Assembly (NCBI GenBank): GCA_039619475.1
Contig: CM077116.1
Location: forward strand, 173,815,863 to 173,879,862
Source: Icerya purchasi
Taxonomy: Eukaryota > Arthropoda > Insecta > Hemiptera > Monophlebidae
DNA: 64,000 bases
Direction of reading: 5' to 3'
In this document: piece after piece, positions 23,342-32,765 of the stretch
Layout: every line of letters begins with the position of its first letter
How positions within the stretch are numbered: the stretch's first letter is position 1
The notes under the pieces: generated by a model
What the model was told of the DNA's origin: nothing
The model's input: only the letters and a program-made list of their open reading frames with translations
Database searches by the model: none
Translations under genes and position numbers: made by a program

Positions 23342-24250
23342 CAAAGGTTGCCTCATAAAGACAGAGACCAACGCTGACGTCGCGTACCGCATCGACTTGG
23401 CAGATCTATTGGCATCCAGATCGATCTTTTGGCTACAAAATGAGGCCAATTTGAAATCTATAACTTAAAAATTATCCAAGTTATAGGCATTTTACGCGAC
23501 CTACTTTGCTCTGACCCTACAGGTTTTTTGAATGCACGCGCGTGAATTTTTTAATAATTTTTTTATATACACAGAGAATTTAATTGGTTACAAAATGGGC
23601 GCTTGGTGAAGTCTGTAGGTCGAAAATTGGGTTATGATGATTTCACTGAAGTGAAATCAAGATGAAAACTTGATATTTTAAAATTTTTATTTCAAAAAGT
23701 ACAAAATCACAGAAAATCGGGAAAAAATCAATCGCTATCGCCATTACCATCGCGTAAACCTAAACTACGTTCGAAATAACGTCCTTCGTTCTTGATACAT
23801 TGACGCATTCGATCCTGCCACTTCACAGTTATCGTTTTTTTGAATTCTTCTTCAGGCGTTGCTCTTCAGGCGATTCTCGGCCCTCGAGGAAGTGCTTATG
23901 CCACCTCAAAATTGTACTCCGGTCTAAAACATTATCTTTAAACACTTCCGTAAGTTCTCGGAGAGTTTCCATGCCGGACAAACCACGCCGAACACAATAC
24001 TTGATCGCGTAACGCTGCTCCGTTTCAACACTCGCGTTACTCATATTCGCATACGTAAAACCTGTAGGGTTAGCGTGTACACGTGTCTTTTAAACTCGCA
24101 CTGCGTGACGACTACTGAACAGATTCCGTTGCTTCTTATTGATATGATGACAGAAATGAATGCTCTACACGATGGCATAGTTTCCAAGTCAAGTCGATGC
24201 GCGATGGTGCGACGCCAGCGTTGGTCTCTGTCTTTATGAGACAACATTTG
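23342..24250 (-). mobile_element. mariner-like transposon, internally deleted
   Basis: TA duplications at 23340-23341 and 24251-24252 flank inverted repeats starting CAAAGGTTGCCTCATAAAG (left) and CAAATGTTGTCTCATAAAG (right). They stay near-identical for about 40 bases and end in ATCGACTTG. Removing the element with one TA restores the host reading frame as VENFKYLGIC, which fixes the boundaries exactly. At 909 bp it is shorter than the roughly 1.3 kb of intact mariners because the transposase centre is missing. Confidence 0.93.
23735..24044 (-). pseudogene. mariner transposase, N- and C-terminal remnants
   Basis: From ATG at 24044 an open frame encodes about 70 residues: QRYAIKYCVRRGLSGMETL, then LDRSTILRWHKHFLEGRESPE, the two helix-turn-helix parts of mariner transposases that bind the inverted repeats. 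After a stop, a second frame reads VKWQDRMRQCIKNEGRYFE, the family's C-terminal signature. The catalytic DDD core between them is absent, so the product cannot transpose the element. It could at most bind mariner ends. Confidence 0.85.
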
Positions 24251-24377
24251 TATCTAGGTATATGCATATATCGATAAATCCTTGAACTGGAAAAAACACA
24301 TTCAAAGTTTAAATTCGAAAATAAGACAGTCAATTCCAGCTTTATATAAAATAAAACAGGTTCGAGCATATCATTAC

Positions 24378-24421
<44 letters not shown>

Positions 24422-25101
24422 TCAATAATAATGTCTAGAATTTTATATGGAATTCAAATATATTATGTGAGGCTAAGAAAACGGAAATAAATAAAATAAG
24501 CAAAATACAGAAAATGTATTTGAAACTTATACTCCCCTACTGTAAGCAAAACGATTCTGGATCAATTAGATGTGGAAAAAAAAACAAAGAAATGTCCCAT
24601 CCTGATACGTACTATTTCTATTATAGATTACTAGAATTTAATGTCAATAATATAAAATTCCCATCTAGGCGAAAAATTCGGTTAACGAGAAACCAAAATA
24701 ATATATATTACATCTATCACCGAGGCGTAAATCTACGAGAATTGATAATACTGATGATTTAGTTCTAATTAAACTAATTAGTAAAATACCCCATCACATA
24801 CTAAACGAAAAAAAACTTGGCGTGTGGAAAAAAGGAAGTAAGCGGATGGCTGAAAGAATGGTATGTAGAGTAAAACTCAAGATACGTTTTGAATCATTCT
24901 ATTTTATAATTTTCTTTTATTGTTCTCTTTTTATTTATTTGTTTTCGTCCTTCCTTGTTTTTTTTTTCCTTTTTTTTCTTGATTTTCTTTCTTTTCTTTA
25001 TATTTGAATATGTTTAGCTGCACTCATGTATCGGTATGTAAATGAGTATTTACGGTGTGACTACGTATTTGTATGTACGTACTATATTATAATTTATATA
25101 T

Positions 25102-25130
25102 TCTTAAGTTGACTAATATAACGATGTATA
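25102..25130. repeat. target-site duplication, left copy of the jockey
   Basis: 29 bases identical to 26516-26544. Confidence 0.95.
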
Positions 25131-26468
25131 GATACATAAACCTGGTAAGCCAACTGAGGAGATGTCATCGTATAGACCCATTAGCTTACTCCCAATTTTA
25201 GCTAAACTCTTCGAAACACTGCTATTGAAAAGATTAAAGCCTTTACTCATTGAATATTCAATACTTCCAGATTTCCAGTTCAGATTCCGAAATAATCACA
25301 GTACCATTGAACAGATTCATAGAGTAGTCGAGGTTATAAATAAATGCTTTGAGGAGAAAAAATATTGTTCTGCCGCATTTTTGGACATCGAGAAGGCTTT
25401 CGATAAAGTCTGGCACCTAGGTATTCTAAACAAATTAAAGCTTATGCTGCCTTACCAGTATTACCTAATAATAAGATCTTACCTCTCAGAAAGATATTTT
25501 CAAGTAAATTTTAACGGTTCGCGGTCATCCATATTTCCGATCAAGGCAGGAGTTCCGCAGGGCAGTGTTCTAGCACCTACTTTGTACCAGATTTACACCA
25601 GTGATTTTCCGGTAAATGAAAATACTACAACTGCCTTGTTTGCCGATGATACTGCAATTTTAGCAATACACGATGACATTGGTACCGCTGCCAGTTACGT
25701 TCAAGATCATCTAAACCATCTAACAAACAAGTTCAATCAGTGGAGAATAAAAGTTAACGAAAATAAGTGCCTCAATGTTTTATTTACATTGAAAACCGGA
25801 ACAGTCAGTCCGATATACCTCAACAATAAGCAAATTCCAACAGCAAGTAGTGCGAAATACCTTGGGTTGCATCTTGACCAGAGATTGACTTGGAATAAAC
25901 ACATAGCCACCAAACGTACACAAATCAGACTGAAACTGAGAAATATGGACTGGATGATTGGAAAAAATTCGGTCCTTTCACTGGAAAACAAAGTGCTAGT
26001 CTATAAATCAATAATAAAGCCAATTTGGGCATATGGCATTGAGCTATGGGGCACTGCATCGAACTCCAATATAGCCCTTCTAGAAAGGACGCAAGCAAAA
26101 ATCCTGCGTAGGATTGTAAACGCTCCTTGGTTTGTACGAAACGACGACATCTCTAGGGATTTGAAGGTCATTTCGGTTAAAGAAGAGATTCGCAGCTCAA
26201 GTGCAAGATACAAGGAAAGGCTTAACCAACATTTAAACATATTAGCAAAGAACCTGCTGTTTAACTGCACAAAATTCAATCGTATTCACAGATTCCATCC
26301 GTTGCAGCTTCAACATCGATCCTGAGTCTTTAATCATATAATTTAACGAGTAATCATCAAAAAATAGGATCAGCTTCCATTGGGAGGCTATCCTCCTTTC
26401 TAGTTTTTTATTTCTGATAATAACATTTCCTCACTGCTGCTTATTGTTTAATTACAGATTGCATGCAT

Positions 26469-26515
<47 letters not shown>
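25131..26515 (+). mobile_element. jockey-clade retrotransposon, young 5'-truncated insertion
   Basis: A perfect 29-base target-site duplication (25102-25130 and 26516-26544, beginning TCTTAAGTTGACTAATATAA) brackets a 1385-bp insert. The insert starts inside the RT-entry motif and ends in an A run plus (TA)n at 26470-26515. Truncation at the 5' end plus a tail is the normal product of target-primed reverse transcription. The perfect duplication and long open RT imply a recent event. It landed in the 3' UTR of the older CR1-like element. Confidence 0.95.
25132..26325 (+). CDS. jockey reverse transcriptase, C-terminal two thirds
   Basis: Open from the left edge (IHKPGKPTEEMSSYRPISLL) to TGA at 26325, about 397 codons; the first internal ATG is at 25162. 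RT motifs in order: QFRFRNNHSTIEQIH, motif A AAFLDIEKAFDKVWH, GVPQGSVLAPTLYQIY, active site LFADDTAIL, KYLGLHLDQRLTWNKH, MDWMIGKNS, IIKPIWAYGIELWGTA. It then runs through the jockey tail with no RNase H. The palm is complete and both active-site aspartates are present. Gly is replaced by Arg in the usual QFGFR. Endonuclease and the very start of RT are lost, so it cannot retrotranspose alone; no promoter belongs to it. Jockey RTs copy their own mRNA at a nicked target. Confidence 0.9.
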   Translation: MHKPGKPTEEMSSYRPISLLPILAKLFETLLLKRLKPLLIEYSILPDFQFRFRNNHSTIEQIHRVVEVINKCFEEKKYCSAAFLDIEKAFDKVWHLGILNKLKLMLPYQYYLIIRSYLSERYFQVNFNGSRSSIFPIKAGVPQGSVLAPTLYQIYTSDFPVNENTTTALFADDTAILAIHDDIGTAASYVQDHLNHLTNKFNQWRIKVNENKCLNVLFTLKTGTVSPIYLNNKQIPTASSAKYLGLHLDQRLTWNKHIATKRTQIRLKLRNMDWMIGKNSVLSLENKVLVYKSIIKPIWAYGIELWGTASNSNIALLERTQAKILRRIVNAPWFVRNDDISRDLKVISVKEEIRSSSARYKERLNQHLNILAKNLLFNCTKFNRIHRFHPLQLQHRS

Positions 26516-26516
<1 letters not shown>

Positions 26517-26544
26517 CTTAAGTTGACTAATATAACGATGTATA
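26516..26544. repeat. target-site duplication, right copy of the jockey
   Basis: 29 bases identical to 25102-25130. The original 3' UTR of the CR1-like host resumes after it. Confidence 0.95.
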
Positions 26545-26684
26545 TGATAAGCAAGAATACTTGTAATTTTGTATTTTGAATAAACGTTAATAATAGTGCC
26601 GGACACTCACACAACGGACATACTCGTCATGTGAACCCACAACTTATTTTAAATTAAAAAAAAAAAAAAAATCAGAAGTGATGT

Positions 26685-26905
26685 AAGTTATTGATGCTTG
26701 CCTCGTTCGAGATTAAAGTCGTTCCCAGTTGTGCCCAACCTAAAATAACAGAGTACCAAAGAAATCTGTGAAAGTAAAAGCTGCCGAGATAAAGGAACTC
26801 ACCCCTCCCCCAATATTCTCTTCAAACCGATTAGGCTTAGTATATTGTAAACCTTAACTTCACAGTTCCCGACAACTTGTCAAGGGTATGAGACTTATAT
26901 TTTTA
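26685..26905 (+). mobile_element. tRNA-derived SINE, copy 3
   Basis: Shares with copy 1 the tail of the tRNA-like head (CTCGTTCGAGATTAAAG, a weakened B box) and the body blocks GAGTACCAAAGAAATCTG and AACCTTAACTTCACAG, ending GGGTATGAGACTTATA. It begins right behind the poly(A) of the CR1-like element and is followed by a family A fragment. Confidence 0.7.
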
Positions 26906-26914
26906 TTAATAACA

Positions 26915-27223
26915 GTGAGATGATTCTTCAAGATCCCTTCTGTCTAAGCTCGACCGGGTCCAAAATACATGCCTTCTCCTTATTGTCCATTGCACCCTCC
27001 CAGCAATCAATGTATTTGTGATCCGGATCATATAATTTTTCAGTTGTTCGTCGCTTTCAACTGAACAAGCTTCTTTTTATTCCTTCTTCTTACAAGCCGG
27101 TATTCCTGCTCCGTACTGTGCTTCATTCATTCTCTTCCTTTCTCTTTCCCCTCTGTTCCACTGTTCTTGGGCCAATGTTCATGTTGACGAGCCCATTAAA
27201 AAAAAAAAAAAAAAAAAAAAAAA
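26915..27223 (+). pseudogene. family A retrotransposon, 3' fragment
   Basis: The plus strand reads CDPDHIIF followed by decayed family A C-terminal sequence (FIHSLPFSFPS). It ends in the canonical terminus TTCTTGGGCCAATGTTCATG, GTTGACGAGCCCATT and a 27-base poly(A) at 27197-27223. No intact ORF. Confidence 0.75.
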
Positions 27224-27567
27224 GATGTTACTAAAATGAAAAACTCCGCCGGTCAAAATGAGAATAAATGTAAAATTTTAAATATATTTATTATTTAATG
27301 TAATTATAAAAAAGTTCCCAAAGTCAATTTCTTCTTCGTATTTTTAATTTTTTTTTTTTTTTTAGTGCCTTCTAAGTTTAATCCCATTTTCAGGGTACCT
27401 TAACTAGAAATTTTAGCTTCGTATATTATAGGCACTTTATCACTGCGTTTAATTTCTTCCTGCGTAACTATTTGGTTTGTACTTCCAAAATTACACTTTT
27501 TTTTTTTTTAATTTTTTTGGGCGCGCCAGCGGCATTGACCCAACAACAACAGAAATTAAGGAAGGGG

Positions 27568-28308
27568 TTAAATAAAAAGACGATTAGAAATAGAGCTTAG
27601 GAAAGATTGGAGTACAGGGATTATATCTGGAGATGGAAAGGAAAGGACAAAAGAAGAATTATACGGAAAAGTGCCATCAAGTGTTCTCCAGGAGCATTTA
27701 GGAGCTATATCGGGAGAGGTAAAGGAGAGGTCCACCGAACTTGAGGAGAAAGCGTTTTTAAAGTAGGTGGGAGAATGATCGTTGAGGAGGAAGAGGTTAT
27801 GATTCAGGATAAAGTCTTCCAGCACAGAGCCGTTGGAGTTGTAACGAGTGCAGCCCCAAAGGGGAGAATGAGCGTTCCAATCTCCACCAATGACGTATGG
27901 TTCTGATAGGGTTGTAAGGAATGAGGAAAGCGGAATATTGAAGAGACTAGAGGTGGGAGGGTTGTAGACACAAGCGATATGGATAGGCTTTACGGACAGA
28001 TTTAGAAGAGAAATATGGATCATATTGGGGGAGTTAGGATAGGGAGGTGGAAGGAAAGGGATAGTGTGCGATTGGTATGATAAGTCGCTCCTGATTAGGA
28101 TGGCAGCTCCACCATACCCGTCCACACGATCAGCTCGAACTATGGAAAAACCTCTGAAATGGATGGAGGAGGATGATTTCAGCCACGTTTCAGACAGCAA
28201 AGCGACATGAATGTTATAGCGGTCAAGTAGACCCTCTAAAGCTTGTTTGTTAGCTCGTAGGCTACGACAATTCCATTGTATAATGTTTAAGGACGGAAGC
28301 TGCGACAT
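27568..28308 (-). CDS. ORF2 with endonuclease only, fused to its own C-terminal tail
   Basis: ATG at 28308; 246 codons. Residues 1-210 are an apurinic-type (EEP fold) endonuclease: LNIIQWNCRSLRANK (Asn), VALLSETWLK (Glu), YGGAAILIR, IACVYNPPTS, YVIGGDWNAHSPLWG (Asp/Asn), and SVDLSFTSPDIA near the end. The SDH motif is lost because the sequence jumps at about residue 212 to YNSSFVLSFPSPDIIPVL, which is the extreme C-terminus seen in the 8.9-kb copy. So EN would lack its last catalytic His and all of RT and RNase H. The frame was preserved across the deletion. The product, if made, is probably inactive. Confidence 0.8.
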   Translation of the reverse strand: MSQLPSLNIIQWNCRSLRANKQALEGLLDRYNIHVALLSETWLKSSSSIHFRGFSIVRADRVDGYGGAAILIRSDLSYQSHTIPFLPPPYPNSPNMIHISLLNLSVKPIHIACVYNPPTSSLFNIPLSSFLTTLSEPYVIGGDWNAHSPLWGCTRYNSNGSVLEDFILNHNLFLLNDHSPTYFKNAFSSSSVDLSFTSPDIAPKCSWRTLDGTFPYNSSFVLSFPSPDIIPVLQSFLSSISNRLFI

Positions 28309-28508
28309 AGTAGGATAATGACAAAAGGGAAAGGAAAGACGAGAGCAGTAAAGTAGGATATAAAGAGGGAGTAAAATGCCTTAAAGGAAGTGCCGCATAG
28401 GCTCACTTCCAAAGTAGAGGAGCAGAAGGGAGGCCTATTCAAAATATGACATGGCCTCTTATGAAAATAGCTTTTTACTGTTGGAAGCATCAGTGATAGT
28501 TCTGAAGA

Positions 28509-28660
28509 ATGTCTGCACGAACTTGGATTTATGCAAGTTTGTAGACTTCCTACAGTGTACGTAGCGTATAGAAGATTTGATGGAAGGATCATTTTTAAAT
28601 CTGAGGAATGCCTGCACGAACTTGGTTTAATGCAAGTTTGTAGGCTTCCTATTGCGGCAG
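28509..28660 (-). repeat. direct repeat in the ORF1-ORF2 spacer
   Basis: Two about 55-base copies, roughly 100 bases apart, of a block containing CTGCACGAACTTGG, ATGCAAGTTTGTAG and CTTCCTA. In the minus-strand spacer frame they translate as GSLQTCI-PSSCRHSS twice. The function is unknown; it could be replication slippage within the spacer. Confidence 0.6.
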
Positions 28661-28791
28661 TAATGTATCGTAGCCTAGTGGTGGAGTTTCTCATGTAAGT
28701 AGGTTTCAACTTTGCAATTGATCTGATGTGGCAGGAGATGGAAGAACGACTAAGATGTAGGAAATATAAAAAATGGAGAATAGAAGAAAAG

Positions 28792-30268
28792 TTAGTTGAA
28801 CTGAACATTATTGGCTAGGAAAGATGAAAGGTTGTCCCCGAATGAAGGGGAGGCGGCTATGTTGAAAGATGAAAGGAGTTGGATGATGGCAGTGGATAAA
28901 TTACAAATATTAGAAGAGGTATCGATGTGGTGGATAGGAGCACTATTTTGAACAAGAGGGAGATGACTTTCAGCTGGAGACGAGTTGAAGGAAGAGGATC
29001 CAACTCTATTCAGAGCCCATCCGGCTGATGGCGCAGGGGAATACAGAGAAGAGATGGGAGGAAAGTGGGGAAGGGGTTTGGGATGCGACTTGGACTTGGG
29101 AGATTTATGAAAAGTAGGGGACTTTGGGCTAGGAAGAGGCGTTACTTTGCGTGGAAGGGTAGAAGTGCTTAGAGAGGGAACAGGAGCGGCGGCTTGGTTA
29201 GCATAGGAAAACGCTTGAGAGACTATGCTGGAAGCTTTTTAATTTGGAGGCTTCATGGAAGGATATGTTTTCAAAGGCCATGATTTTTTTGATGTCCTTC
29301 TGTCTTTGCCATTCAGGACAGCGACGATCGGACGAACTGTGACAACCTTTGCAGTTGCGACAGAGAGGAGGCTCCTGGAGACTATCACATTCGGAGAAGA
29401 GGTGCTGGGAAGAACAATGGGAACAGATCGAGTGAGAACTCCTGCAATGTCGTGCAATATGCCCAAAAAGAAAACATTTTGCACATTGCGTGGGAGAGCG
29501 AATACTTGGAGAGACCGGGAAGCGAAGTTTGAAGATGGAAATATATTCGGGAAGGGAAGATTTGTGGAATTTTAACTCTACACTTTTGGTGGGTACTTTG
29601 GAACCCTCGGAGGAACGGAAAATGCGTCGAATAGAGATAACAGAGTTTGGAAATTCAAGCCCTTCTTTGATATCTTCGACTGAAAAGGAGGGATGAACTC
29701 CGGTAATAACACCGATTCTATATAAGGTATTAAGAGCAATAAAGGCCTTGATTTTGTTGGCGGTGAAATAAGAAGAGTTGTTGAGAAAGGAGTTAGCGGA
29801 AGAAGCATTGGGGAAGAAGACCAAAATGCGTCCCCTACCTTGGGATTTGATGTCAGTAAAAGAAGTGGAGACTTTGCTAATGAGCTTAGCCAAAGCTAGC
29901 GGGTGAAGGTTGCCAATATTCTCGTCGGAGGTACAATTTTCGACAAAAACTGTGAAAGGACCGGGATGGTTGGAAGGGAAGATGGCCTCAGTGGTGGTTT
30001 CAGTGTTGGAATTATTATTGTTAATGCTGTTATTATTTTTATTGAAATTGTTATTATCATTACTGCAGTTGATAGCGGTATTATTAGTGATACTAGTATT
30101 GTTACTATTTTGGTTAGTGGTACTGGATGTGTTGTTATTATTATTACTTAAAGGAATATCGGAGATAGGAGTATCCGGTTGTGTCAGGCGTAATTCCTTA
30201 GTAGATGAAGACGGAGGAGGGGTTAAAGGACTAGAGGGCTTTCGCTTAGTTGAAGGATCTATATCCAT
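28792..30268 (-). pseudogene. family A ORF1 (gag-like, CCHC zinc knuckles), one frameshift
   Basis: ATG at 30268. Residues about 30-100 are Ser/Thr/Asn-rich low complexity with poly-N. About 105-250 form a folded region (PFTVFVENC...GRILVFFPNASSANSFL, IGVITGVHPSFSVEDIKEGL) like the RRM-type part of gag-like ORF1 proteins. About 270-330 carry three CCHC knuckles (CAKCFLFGHIARHC, CSHCSSQHLFSEC, CRNCKGCHSSSDRRC). The frame stops at 29198, but one base fewer in the A run at about 29237-29241 would continue into a Pro/Ser-rich tail (SYANQAAAPVPSLSTST...) to a stop at 28792, about 490 residues in all. ORF1 proteins bind element RNA and form particles. The frameshift looks mutational. Confidence 0.8.
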
Positions 30269-30304
30269 TACGTTAAGCGATAAATGATTGTTTCAAAGTT
30301 TATT

Positions 30305-30328
30305 GGGGGAGGCCGCGAAGCGGCCCCC
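30305..30328 (-). promoter_or_regulatory. GC-rich hairpin in the 5' UTR of the family A element
   Basis: GGGGGAGGCCGC, GAA loop, GCGGCCCCC form a stem of nine or more pairs with one bulged A, 37 bases upstream of the ORF1 start. In an AT-rich region this stands out. It might affect translation or RNA packaging; that is inference only. Confidence 0.5.
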
Positions 30329-30689
30329 TTTGGAAACGCTCATTTACGCTCAAGCGAAAAGGTGACCGGAAAAGAACAATTGAAAGTAAATAAAATAAAC
30401 ACGCGAGGAAAAAAAAAAAAAAGAGACGGAAGAATACACACGAATCTGAAATTACGAGCGAACGAAAATAAGTCGAAAATCCCGCAACAAGAGTTACGAG
30501 TAATAAATGGAACGAACTCACCGCTCTGGTGGAGATAAAATCCGAACACAATAGAACACGACTTTTATTACTGATAACGAACAATAAGTTATTGGTTCTT
30601 TGATGTCGACGATAGTAATTACATAATTGCTTGGAAACTGATAAGTATTTTAGCCACTGCTGAGCAAAATTCTCCAAAAGTAAATATAC

Positions 30690-31046
30690 TGTCAGTGAAA
30701 GCGTAGCATGTATTCAGACGCTTGATCTAATTCCGTCTTTTGTATGCAACATTGTCATTGCAATACCTCGAACTTGCCTCCAAATGCATTGCATGAAGCG
30801 AAAAAAAAAATCTAAACATCTCTGTTACAGCTGTAACAGCACACATTTCAAAATCGATGTCTTCAAGATATCCAATTGAGATACTCCTTGTAGTAATGAT
30901 TGAAACATTCGCGTATAGATAACATTTTTTCTGCCAAGAAAAAGAGCAGGTACAACTGGCATTTTGCCGTCTGTACTTTCCAAATCAGGATAGTGTTCAT
31001 GTAAATGTGCACAAAAACGGTTTACAATAGCTGTTCGAAGTTTCAT
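30690..31046 (-). pseudogene. MULE (Mutator-like) transposase fragment
   Basis: The minus strand reads MPVVPALFLGRKNVIYTRMFQSLLQ, then with one frame change EDIDFEMCAVTAVTEMF. These two blocks have the order and spacing of the MULE transposase core ('P.V.ALL..K....Y...F..L', then 'DFE.A...A....FP', containing the second catalytic Asp). About 120 codons in total, with no terminal inverted repeats seen. It lies directly beside the 5' end of the family A element. Classification rests on these two blocks. Confidence 0.55.
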
Positions 31047-32405
31047 CTGTAAAAGAAGAAGGCCTCTTTTGCATTTTAGTAGGCTCCTTCTTCTGGAATA
31101 AATTGACCCTTCAAACTGTTATAACTACACCATGTAATTAAACATCCTGTGCAGCATATTTTGCTTTTTGTTTTGGTTTTTTTTTTTTTTTCAACGCAGC
31201 TATCTCGCTAAACCGTCTGGATTTTCTCGATACTTTCTATAAGAATAACCTTTCTTCACTTTTCAATTTATCTCCCATGTTGGTGATTTGGTCAGTTCAC
31301 CCGGGACTAATTATTTAAATCAGCGTATATAGAAATAAAAAAAATAAAAAGAACTTTTTAAAGATAGCCTTTTATTTATGCACTAAAAAGTACAAAATAA
31401 CTTTATTAGTGTGTGACTACCAGATACGCATCTTAACATTAAAATCGGAAACTAGAAAATATTATGAAAAATAAAAGCGAGGGCTGCAGATTAATAATTA
31501 AATATTAATATTATAATACTAGCATATTAAGCGATTATTTGCTCGTATAATTTTAATTTCAAACATTCAGGACCTCGATCGTTGAGTCACTACGATGATG
31601 ACAACTACAATATAATTAAATAGAAAGACCGCTCATAGGGCGTCAAAAATAAAATTAAGATAACCGTCTCAATTATTGTGCCCAAAAATACAATAAATGG
31701 ACCAACGAATTTCCGCGTCTGTAAAACTGATATATTAATTCGGCCCGTATAATTCAAAATGTAATCTTGACAAATTCGAGGATGTTTCTGTAAATTTTTG
31801 CACCTATACCATTCCAATCGGTAATTTATCTGATTTTAAAAGATTTTTCAAATTAAAAATCAGGTTTCCCGTTTTGTTCCCTAATCTTCGGTTTTTGCAA
31901 TTTCGTCGCTTTATAGCAGTCCTATTTTATTTATAAGCGTATTAATTGTTTTTACTACTGGTGTCAATATTCGCGCGTTTTTCAGCCGAGCCCGCAGATC
32001 TGAAATATGCGATACGTGTTCAAACAGCGTCATCCACGCTGCGGCATTCCTACAAATTTATGTTTGTAAACGAAAGGCTCTTTTTTTAATATTACAAAAT
32101 AGCATTAACAGATCAAAAAAAATTAAGACGAACCGCCGTAAAAAAAGTCCCAATATTAACTCTTACATTCTGTCGTATCTGAAAAACCTTCTCTGTAATA
32201 ATCATCTTCCCTATTCTTGTCAGTCTCCTGTTATTGCCACAATTCCAGAGCACTAACAGTTTCCCATGTATTTTATTTTACTTTTATTGAAAACTGTTCG
32301 CGAAGCCTTTTTTATGTTTTCGGATCTAACCTTTACGGAATTATTTCTTTTCCCTCTTTCCTCTTAAAAACTTCGTAACCAAGTTGACGGCCGTGGTTCA
32401 TTTTA
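31047..32405. other. no recognisable gene
   Basis: AT-rich, with a poly-T at about 31178-31190 and a small hairpin (AGAAGAAGG...CCTTCTTCT) at 31053-31096. Short open frames only (31605-31817 minus), with no motif. Confidence 0.5.
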
Positions 32406-32408
32406 CCG

Positions 32409-32765
32409 TTTTTTTTCCCCCCTTAGGCACGCCTGTAGCCTTGATCCAACAAAATGATAAACTAAATTAGCAAAAAGTAAATAACCAGGCGGTCAAAGAT
32501 GGAAGACACAAAGAACAGTAGCAGGAAGACAACAGATGATAATAGGAAGGAGAGGATATAGGCTGCGTAATAAAAAAAGTAGGAAGACCCAAAGCTTAAA
32601 AGCTGGGCATACAGATGGAAGCGTTCACAGAGGAGAGCAGAGTATTCAAAAAAGATATGGTTGTAGTCACAGCAGTAAGAAGAAGACAACAGAGCGAATC
32701 GCAAACACGAAGAAGATGGTAAAGAATGATCGATCCTGAGTCTAATTAACGAAACAAATAACAAT
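32409..32765 (-). pseudogene. family A retrotransposon, 3' fragment (minus)
   Basis: The minus strand reads SLIRLRIDHSLPSSSCLRFAL, CDYNHIFFEYSALLCERFHL, then YILSFLLSSVV, aligning residue by residue with the 8.9-kb copy. The Cys of FFEC is Tyr here. The terminus shows TTGTTGGATCAAGGCTACAG and a short tail seen as poly-T at 32409-32416. It is truncated near 32765, where a second family A end in the opposite direction begins. Confidence 0.75.

Larger units (their letters stand above)
22290..26672 (+). pseudogene. degenerate CR1-like retrotransposon carrying two nested insertions
   Basis: Pieces at 22.3-23.34, 24.25-25.10 and 26.55-26.67 kb form one element: VAEQFSEYFIRSVEQ, IPGWDEIRVKDI, ARPIYKKGPQIQFENYRPITII (22620), NQHGFREKRST, FIDLSKAFDLADHELL (22810), VGQGTVLG (22980), FADDIALL (23060), VENFKYLGIC spanning the mariner, SLNWKKHIQSLNSKIRQSIPALY (24270), SRILYGIQIYY, HRGVNLRE and a 3' UTR ending in poly(A) at about 26657-26672. 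Every block aligns with the intact 982-residue ORF2 at 45.8-48.7 kb, and the 3' terminus is similar too. Stops and frameshifts make it dead. A mariner splits the ORF and a jockey sits in the 3' UTR. Confidence 0.88.
27497..30670 (-). mobile_element. family A non-LTR retrotransposon with internally deleted ORF2
   Basis: Minus strand. 5' UTR (about 30670-30269) with a GC hairpin, ORF1 (30268-28792, one frameshift), an inter-ORF spacer with an 85-bp-spaced direct repeat, ORF2 start with full endonuclease (28308), then a direct jump to the last roughly 35 codons of ORF2 (stop at 27568). The family 3' UTR (GTTGTTGGGTCAATGCCGCT, GGCGCGCCC) and A/T-rich tail end at about 27497. RT and RNase H, several kilobases in a full element, are gone. 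Both ends look preserved, so it could be a non-autonomous derivative. The 5' end is approximate; no clear target duplication. Confidence 0.82.

Noticed and set aside
30300..30677. 125-codon frame opposite and within the family A 5' UTR
   Set aside because: Low-complexity Phe-rich product from an A/T tract; lies in the leader of the retroelement.
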